A stretch of DNA of 64,000 bases. Origin: Craterostigma plantagineum (taxonomy: Eukaryota; Streptophyta; Magnoliopsida; Lamiales; Linderniaceae). The stretch is taken from assembly GCA_027422505.1 (NCBI GenBank), contig JAPQWV010000005.1, positions 17,891,001 through 17,955,000 of the forward strand, written 5' to 3'. Of this stretch, positions 57,397-64,000 are shown one piece after another; the first letter of the stretch is position 1; the number at the start of each line of letters is the position of its first letter. The notes under the pieces were generated by a model. That model had not been told where the DNA came from, did not search any database, and saw only the letters and a program-made list of their open reading frames with translations. Both the position numbers and the translations under genes were made by a program.

Positions 57397-59914
57397 ATGG
57401 CGGCGATCGGTGGATTCGCCGTATCTACCTCTTCTAGAGATTGTAATCGCGTCAGATCAGAGCTCAATTCGAGACTTAGCTCTTGCAGTAATGTGTTGCG
57501 CTTTCGCGGCAACTATGTAGCTCCTAGAACGCGGTCGTTTAGGTTTAACCTTAGATGTGAGGTTGCTTCAGATAAGGAGGTTAGATCGAAGTCGTCATCT
57601 TCGTCGAGTCTTTCCGCTTTGGAGCTGCTGAAGACATCATCTGCTGATCGTGAGTCTTGCCTTTAATCACGTCATTTTTAGTTGGAGTTTATTTGTTTGC
57701 TTTAGTTGGAGGTTTTATTAAGGATAGGGGATCGTTGGAGGTTTGGGTTGTAGCTGTTTAGGGTCAGATCATAATTTTGACATTTTTATTTTCGGCTTAG
57801 TTCGTTGTCGCGTTAGTCCAACGATTAATCCATATACGAGCTGGTATTAGTTAATTGAAAGATGTAAATGATGGTTTCATTACGAATGCACTCTATCTGA
57901 AGAAGGCGGTAAAAATTTATTGTGGTTTACAACATCACCATGTTAATTCCATGATTCATGTTGGTGTTGGATGGTTATAAAGAAGTTTGAGATATTTGAT
58001 TAACTCATGTCAAGGTACTCTTTTCTTTCGATTGCAGGTTATACGAGGGAAACGAGCAGTATTCTAATGGTAGGGCTTAACTACCGTACGGCACCAATTG
58101 AGATACGTGAGATGCTTTCGATTCCAGAAGCACAATGGCCTCAGGCAATCGGTGAACTATGCGGGTTAAATCACATAGAGGAAGTAGTTGTGCTCAGTAC
58201 ATGCAACAGAATGGAAATATATGTTGTAGCATTGTCTCGTAACCGCGGGATTAAAGAAGTCACGGAGTGGATGTCCAAGGTATTAAGCCTCCTCCCTTTT
58301 CAATTTCTCTCGTTATTCTTACTGAGTAGAAAACTAGAAGGGGCTTAATGCTGAGAAATCTTTTGTATATGGTAAACCTATCAAATATAGGAAGGTCATA
58401 CGCCGCGTTTATTATAAATTGCAATGAAAATTTGGGTGCTTTGCAGTTGCCCGGTATATAAAAAAGTTGCAGTTGATCTTTTCCTTAAAACACTCTTTTT
58501 TGGTGTTTTATCATCTTCACAAAACCAAAAGTTCGGTAAATACATGATAGTGCTCAATAGAATAGTAGATCAAGAAACGCAGCACCATGCTTTCCCTTGC
58601 CTGTTAGTATATATGTTTTGTCCCCCTTGTAAATACGCTTAAATTGTCTTCTTCAATGTTATGCGTCTCCCTTCTCCAGGCAGGATTAAGATTCATCACG
58701 CATGCTGTCTTATCTTCTTACCTTAGATCGTTGAGTAGTGTCCGAGCCTGACACCATCTTATCTCTATCCACAGATAAGTGCAGTACCAGTTTCTGAGCT
58801 ACGTCACCACAGATTCTTACTTTCAAACAAAGACGCCGTGCAACACCTCTTCGAAGTCTCTTCTGGTCTAGATTCCCTTGTACTCGGCGAAGGTCAGATC
58901 CTCGCGCAAGTCAAACAAGTCGTCAAAACTGGGCAAGGAGTCCCAGGATTCGACCGAAAGATAAGCGGTCTCTTCAAGCACGCAATCACCGTGGGAAAAC
59001 GTGTTAGGACCGAAACGAGCATATCATCAGGGTCGGTCTCAGTCAGCTCAGCTTCAGTAGAGCTCGCCCTTATGAAGCTTCCAGATTCTTCCATCTCTAC
59101 TGCGAGGATGTTAGTCGTCGGAGCTGGTAAGATGGGAAAACTCGTCATCAAGCACTTGGCTGCAAAGGGATGTAAGAAGATGGTCGTCGTCAACCGAACA
59201 GAGGACAAAGTAGTTTCCATTAAGGATGAGCTTGAGGACGTTGAAATCGAGTATAAGCCTCTCTCAGAAATGTTGAACTGTGCTAATGAGGCTGATGTGA
59301 TCTTCACCTGTACTGCTTCAGAAACCGTCCTTTTCACCAAACACCAAGTTCAAAACCTATCCCCCACTACCTCCTTAGCTGGGAATCAGAGACTGTTTAT
59401 CGACGTCTCTGTTCCTCGTAATGTGGACCCCACCGTGTCAGCCCTTGAGAACGTTCAGTTATACAATGTGGATGATCTGAAAGAAGTCGTGGCTGCCAAC
59501 AAAGAAGATAGGTCGAATAAAGCTATGGAGGCTCAAGCAATAATATCGGAGGAAGTAGAACGGTTTGAATCGTGGAAACACTCGCTCGAGACTGTGCCCA
59601 CCATTAAGAAGCTTAGGGCTTACGCAGAACGAATTAGGGCTTCTGAGTTGGAGAAGTGTCTGTCGAAAATGGGCAGTGATCTAACGAAGAGTCAAAAGAA
59701 AGCTATCTATGATCTCAGTACAGGGATTGTGACCAAATTATTACACGGCCCAATGCAGCATTTGAGGTGCGACGGAGATGATGGGCGGAGTTTGAATGAG
59801 ATACTGGAAAATATGAATGCACTGAACAGAATTTTCAGTCTTGACTCGGATTTGTCGTTGTTGGAGCAGAAAGTAAGAGCCAAGGTGGAACAGAGTAAAA
59901 AGAGAGGTTCTTGA
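57397..59914 (+). CDS. HEMA1: Glutamyl-tRNA reductase, chloroplastic
   Basis: Exons 57397-57649, 58038-58279 and 58775-59914 join with GT-AG introns into 544 codons. The enzyme reduces glutamyl-tRNA(Glu) with NADPH to glutamate-1-semialdehyde in the plastid stroma, the first committed and rate-controlling step toward chlorophyll and heme. The first ~85 residues are Ser/Arg-rich and lack acidic residues at the start, as in a chloroplast transit peptide. The catalytic domain follows with [12 protein letters not shown] and the nucleophile motif STCNRMEIY (Cys ~140), then the family signature [19 protein letters not shown], the NADPH-binding [13 protein letters not shown], and a C-terminal dimerisation domain ending in a coiled coil. 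Length and intron number fit plant HEMA genes. The symbol could be HEMA1 or a paralogue; I cannot separate them by eye. The start is chosen because it opens the transit peptide. Confidence 0.93.
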
Positions 59915-60423
59915 ATCATATTACAGCTATGGGGTCATTTTTCTCTTTCTTTTTTTTTTCTTTTTGATTTTTTCGAAAACTGGCGAATAGGTTCTTCGCC
60001 TGAGAACTAACTAACACACGTTTTGGTTCGGCTCGGTTCTTTGCGAGATTTTCTCTGTATAAGATTGATCTGGGACGTATATAGACTAGCTAGATGTCCC
60101 TTTGTTGTATTTGAACATTTGCTTATAGTGTAAAAGCCATCCTGGGCTTTATATTTCAGATTAAGATTGTAATTAATCAGATACTTTACGAAATATGTAG
60201 CCCAGCCAGACTCATTTCAGAAAAGAGCTGGCATTGGGTATGTTTACTAATTTTGGATTTTGTAAATCATTTGGTTTCATCCATGTGTTTGTGTCTGTGA
60301 TTTGTCCGGTATTTACCCAAAATTGAAGGTTTATTGAAAAATATTTAGCAATATAACCCAATTAATGGGTATTTTAGCTAAATGACCTTTGACTGAATAA
60401 GTTTTTGCAAAATGACCTCGTTG
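59915..60423. other. 3' flank of the HEMA gene
   Basis: This contains the likely 3' UTR (T-rich stretch at 59947-59975, AT-rich signals near 60150-60180). No further gene seen. Confidence 0.5.
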
Positions 60424-60431
60424 ACTATAAG

Positions 60432-60817
60432 TAGGGGTGTTCGTTCGGTACATGCCGTACCAAACCGAACCGAAATTTCTCGGTTCGGTATTCGGATTTT
60501 ACCGAAATTTTTTTGGTAAATTCGGTACCGAAATTTAAATAATAATAATAAAAATTTCGGTAATAATTAAGTTAATACGTATATTAATATAATTATAATT
60601 TTATTTTCGATATTAATATATAAAATATATTTTAATTTTTAAATTTCGGTAATTCGGTATACCGAATTTACCGAAATTCAAAATCTGTACCGAACCGAAT
60701 TTACCGAATTTTTTTTTTTTGAAGAACCGAATACCGAACCGAATTCGGTTCGGTTTTGTACCGAAATTTCGGTATTTCGGTTTGTTCGGTCGGTATACCG
60801 AACAATGAACACCCCTA
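60432..60817. mobile_element. hAT MITE downstream of the HEMA gene (TACCGAAATTTCGGTA words)
   Basis: It begins TAGGGGTGTTCGTTCGGTAC and ends ACAATGAACACCCCTA, with ACTATAAG on both sides (60424-60431, 60818-60825), a perfect 8-bp duplication. Nearly the whole interior is GGTACCGAAATTT / AAATTTCGGTACC-type words in both orientations. Confidence 0.85.
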
Positions 60818-60825
60818 ACTATAAG

Positions 60826-61540
60826 TTTTTGGTCAAGTGACCTCCATTTAAATAACTTAATTAGCTGAACACTAATCATCGATTAAATATATAAACAAAA
60901 AAAAAAGAAAAAGAAAACCCAACGACATTCAGGGTAAAACAATAAAAAAATTGAAAAAAAAAAGAAAGAAAACACAACGACATGTACGACGCTACAACCA
61001 CTACCAGCACTAATCAGTACTAATGATGCAAGAACGATCATTTATGGCCCCAACAACCATCGATTGGAGAAACGAAATTCAGAAAAGCTTACGGTTTGCT
61101 GAAGTCGAGTGGTTCAACCAAGAAATTTATCACATTGTTCTTGAAAGTAAGTCATTTTTTCCTGGTTTTCGTCCGCCAACTATAACTTTGAGTGGGTTTG
61201 CTATTTGTTGAGTTAATTTAAACGAAGCCATTGTCGTCTTGATGAATTTCATAATCAAATTCCAGTTAGTTTTGGGTTCTTTGCTGTTACATTCACTGAG
61301 AACCGGAGTGTTGGGCCCTCTTTCGCGGGTGTTAAGAGTAGAGAAACCTTTTTTCACCGTTTGATATGAAGCGGTGAACCAAAATTGTAGTTATATCTCG
61401 TGGTAGGGATACCATACCGTCTTCTTCAATACGGGTTCTCAGTTTTATAACGAATACCCAGCTATGAAATGATTCCTGAGTACCCGTTATATATTTGAGA
61501 ACCTCTACGTTCTCAGCTGTATAATTTCCAGGGTTTTGTG
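60826..61540. other. Region with a small unrecognised open frame
   Basis: A plus-strand frame from ATG 61026 reads MQERSFMAPTTIDWRNEIQK and continues to about 61144, where CTTGAAAGTAAGTC looks like a splice donor. I do not recognise the peptide and found no second exon. The remainder is A-rich or AT-rich DNA leading into the tandem repeats. Confidence 0.25.
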
Positions 61541-61544
61541 GTAC

Positions 61545-63500
61545 TCAGGAAAAGAAAGGGTACTCAGAGTTGAATCATTTTGGGAGAACATGTGTAATGT
61601 CTAAGGACCCGTTTAGTCAAACGAACTTACGATTTTATGCCCCCAAAAAGTGTATGGAAGGAACCGCTCTTACGAATAATATAAAGAATTTATGACACTA
61701 ACAAACACTGTGTTTCAATTCGGTGAGCAATGGACAATTAACGATGATAATACTTCCAAATGGTATCTAGCGCCGGATTTTTGATGAAAGGTACTCAGGA
61801 AAAAAAAAGGTACTCAGCTTTGAAATTTTGTTGTGAGAACATGTGCAACTTGTGAGGACCCTTTCAGTCAAACGAACTTTGACTACGATTTTGAACCCCG
61901 AAACAGTTTAATGGAAGGAATCGCTCGTCATGAATAATATTCCACCATTAATGATAAGTCAATTATGTCGTTAACAAAAAAAATGAGAAACGTCGATAAT
62001 AATACAAAAGTTGTAGAACATTATTCATGTAATCATACCTCATTATCACTCAACACAATGTGTTAACTCAAAATTTTAAATAAGCTGAGGCTTCCTCAAC
62101 ATATATTATCTCCCCGGTGCAAAATTACTAAACCACCGAAGATTGAACACAAAACCGTCTTTAGACACGCCAAATCGTAAGAAAGTCAAACGTGATTTCC
62201 TTAGGGTCCTCAGGTAATCAACATGGTCCTTTGTATATGTTTCATATCAGAGAACCCGTAAAGACTCTAAGTACCGGCCAGGGACCTTTAACTCACTCGT
62301 GAATGATTTCAGACAGTGATGTGACATGTCCGACTATTTTTGAAAGCGACCTTTAATTCTCTGACAGAGGAAGCGTTAGTTCTGACATTTTTAAAATATT
62401 TATGATAAAGGGTTATTATTGGTACTCAGGAAAAGAAAAGGTACTCAGCTTTGAAATTATGTTGTGAGAACCTGTGCAACTTGTGAGGACCCTTTCAATC
62501 AAACGAATTTTGACTAAGATTTTGAACCCCGAAACAGTTTAACGGAAGGAACCTCTCGTCATGAATAACATTCCACCATTAATGATAAGTCAATTGCGTC
62601 GTTAATAAAAAAAAATGAGGAACATCGATAATAATACGAAAGTTGTAGAACCTTATTCAAACAACCATACCTCATTATCACTCAACACAACATGTTAACT
62701 CAAAATTTTAAATAAGCTGAGATTTCATGACACATATTACCTCCCCAATACAAACCACTAAACCGCCGAAGATTGAACATTAAAATATTCTCTAGACACG
62801 CCAAATCGTAAAAAATCAACCGTGATTTGCCTAGGGTCCTCAGGTAATCAACAGGGTCCTTAGTGTTTATTTCTTATCAGAGACCCATATTGACTCTGGG
62901 AACCCGCCAGTCAAGAGTTAATCCACTCATGAATGATTCCTGACAGTGACATCGACAGTTATGACATGCCTGACTGTTTCCGAAAGTGACCTTTAACTCA
63001 CTCGTGAATGATTGCGTAATAATTATGTCTTTAAAATATATATGATACTCTAAAATGGTTATTATTGGGTACTCAGGTATATAAAGGGTACTCCGAGAAG
63101 AATCATTTTTGTGAGAACCTGTGTAACTTCTGAGGACTCGTTCAGTCAAACGAACTTTGACTACGATTTTTAGCCCCCAAATAGCATAATGGAAGGAACC
63201 GCTTGCCACGAATAATATAAAGCATTTATGACAAGTCAATTGCATCTTTAATAAAAAAAATGTGGAATGTCGGTAAGAATACGAAAGTTGTAGAACATTA
63301 TTCATACAATCATATCTCATTATCACTCAAACCAACGTGTTAACTTAAAATTTTAAATAAGTTGAGATTTCACGACATATATTATCTCCCTGATGCAAAC
63401 CACTAAACCACCGAATATTGAACACTAAAACCGTCTGTAGACACGCCAAATCGTAAAAAATCAACCTTGATTGCTTGCCTAGGGTCCTCAGGTAATCAAC
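61545..63500. repeat. Degenerate tandem repeat, unit about 630-650 bp
   Basis: Units start near 61548, 61788, 62420 and 63065 with GGTACTCAGGAAAA..AAAGG and run through AGTCAAACGAAC, AACCCCGAAACAGTTTAA, GGAAGGAACCGCTC, GAATAATAT, CATTATCACTCAACAC, TTAAATAAGCTGAG, TAGACACGCCAAATCGTAA and CTAGGGTCCTCAGGTAATCA. The first unit (61548-61787) is short. Spacing of the complete units is ~632 and ~645 bases. The 149-codon minus-strand frame inside is not supported as a gene. Confidence 0.75.
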
Positions 63501-63504
63501 GAGG

Positions 63505-64000
63505 CTGGTTCTACTTTTAAAAGGATTATTATAATTTTTATATGGAAATTCAATAATAAATTAATATTGAGACTCTTTGTGTTATCTGAGTGGTAAGTTA
63601 GGGTTTTCACTGGTTTCTACTTTTAAATGAATTATTACAATTTTTATACCGAAATTCAATCATAAACTAATATTGACATTGAGACCCTTTGTTCTATCTA
63701 AGTACTTTTTTGTCCAAGAAAAAAATTTTAAATAATAATTTAATTAGGCTTTTCACTGGTTTTACTTTTAAATGGATTTTATAATTTTTATATGGAAATT
63801 CAATAATAAATTATATATTGAGACCCTTTGTTTTATATTAGTGTTTAGTCAGGGGTTTCACTGGTTTCTACTTTTAAATGGATTATTAGATTATTATAAT
63901 TTTTATATGGAAATTCAATCATAAATAATATTGAGACCCATTATTCTATCTGAGTACTTTTTGTTCAAGAAAAAAATTTTAAATAATAATTTAATTAGGG
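63505..64000. repeat. Second tandem repeat, unit about 105-140 bp, running off the window
   Basis: Units near 63507, 63614, 63753 and 63859 share TTCTACTTTTAAA, GGATTATTATAATTTTTATA, TGGAAATTCAATAATAAA and ATTGAGACCCTTTG. The last unit reaches the window end, so the array continues outside. Confidence 0.75.

Noticed and set aside
62877..63326. 149-codon minus-strand frame in the terminal tandem repeats
   Set aside because: It spans repeat units that do not keep the frame in their other copies, and the protein is unrecognisable.

Overview
This is nuclear DNA from a flowering plant, most likely a eudicot. It is AT-rich, has spliced genes with GT-AG introns and canonical plant gene families, and is dominated by plant retrotransposons (Cassandra, a truncated Gag-only gypsy family, Athila) and by MULE and hAT elements. 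I cannot name the species.

Only two intact host genes are evident. A 16-exon minus-strand gene at 18631-22925 encodes a 522-residue major-facilitator transporter of the plant spinster/SPNS family; its splice sites and reading frame close perfectly. A 3-exon plus-strand gene at 57397-59914 encodes plastid glutamyl-tRNA reductase (HEMA, 544 residues), the entry enzyme of tetrapyrrole synthesis. Broken host genes lie at 7172-11262 (subtilisin-like protease, many frameshifts), at 7690-8525 (antisense class A1-type heat-shock factor fragment inside the protease pseudogene) and at 14870-15540 (plant mobile domain protein).

The left 7 kb is a nested stack: a small MULE (9-6976) holds a copia-type solo LTR (330-6879, duplication GTACG), which holds a composite element (2290-6637, duplication CCGGT). 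The composite has Cassandra LTRs with a 5S rRNA-like domain outside and a gypsy leader plus complete gypsy LTR inside, joined at the shared tRNA-iMet primer binding site.

At 24883-39146 there is a three-LTR, two-body tandem of a gypsy element reduced to gag. It is bounded by one 5-bp duplication (GGCTG). The middle LTR carries the 5' markers of LTR3 and the 3' markers of LTR1, as expected for unequal crossing-over, with the switch in an interval that contains a 57-bp hairpin minisatellite (8, 7 and 6 copies).

At 40486-56104 a hAT element is split by a 14.9 kb MULE (40981-55850, 9-bp duplication), itself carrying a nearly fresh Athila element (43608-54806) with an intact 1720-codon gag-pol frame. 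Several hAT MITEs with perfect 8-bp duplications and interiors of short palindromic words surround the HEMA gene. The right end (61.5-64 kb) holds degenerate tandem repeats without a recognisable gene.

All boundaries and duplications were read by eye from the sequence. Family names rest on recognised motifs, not on database searches.
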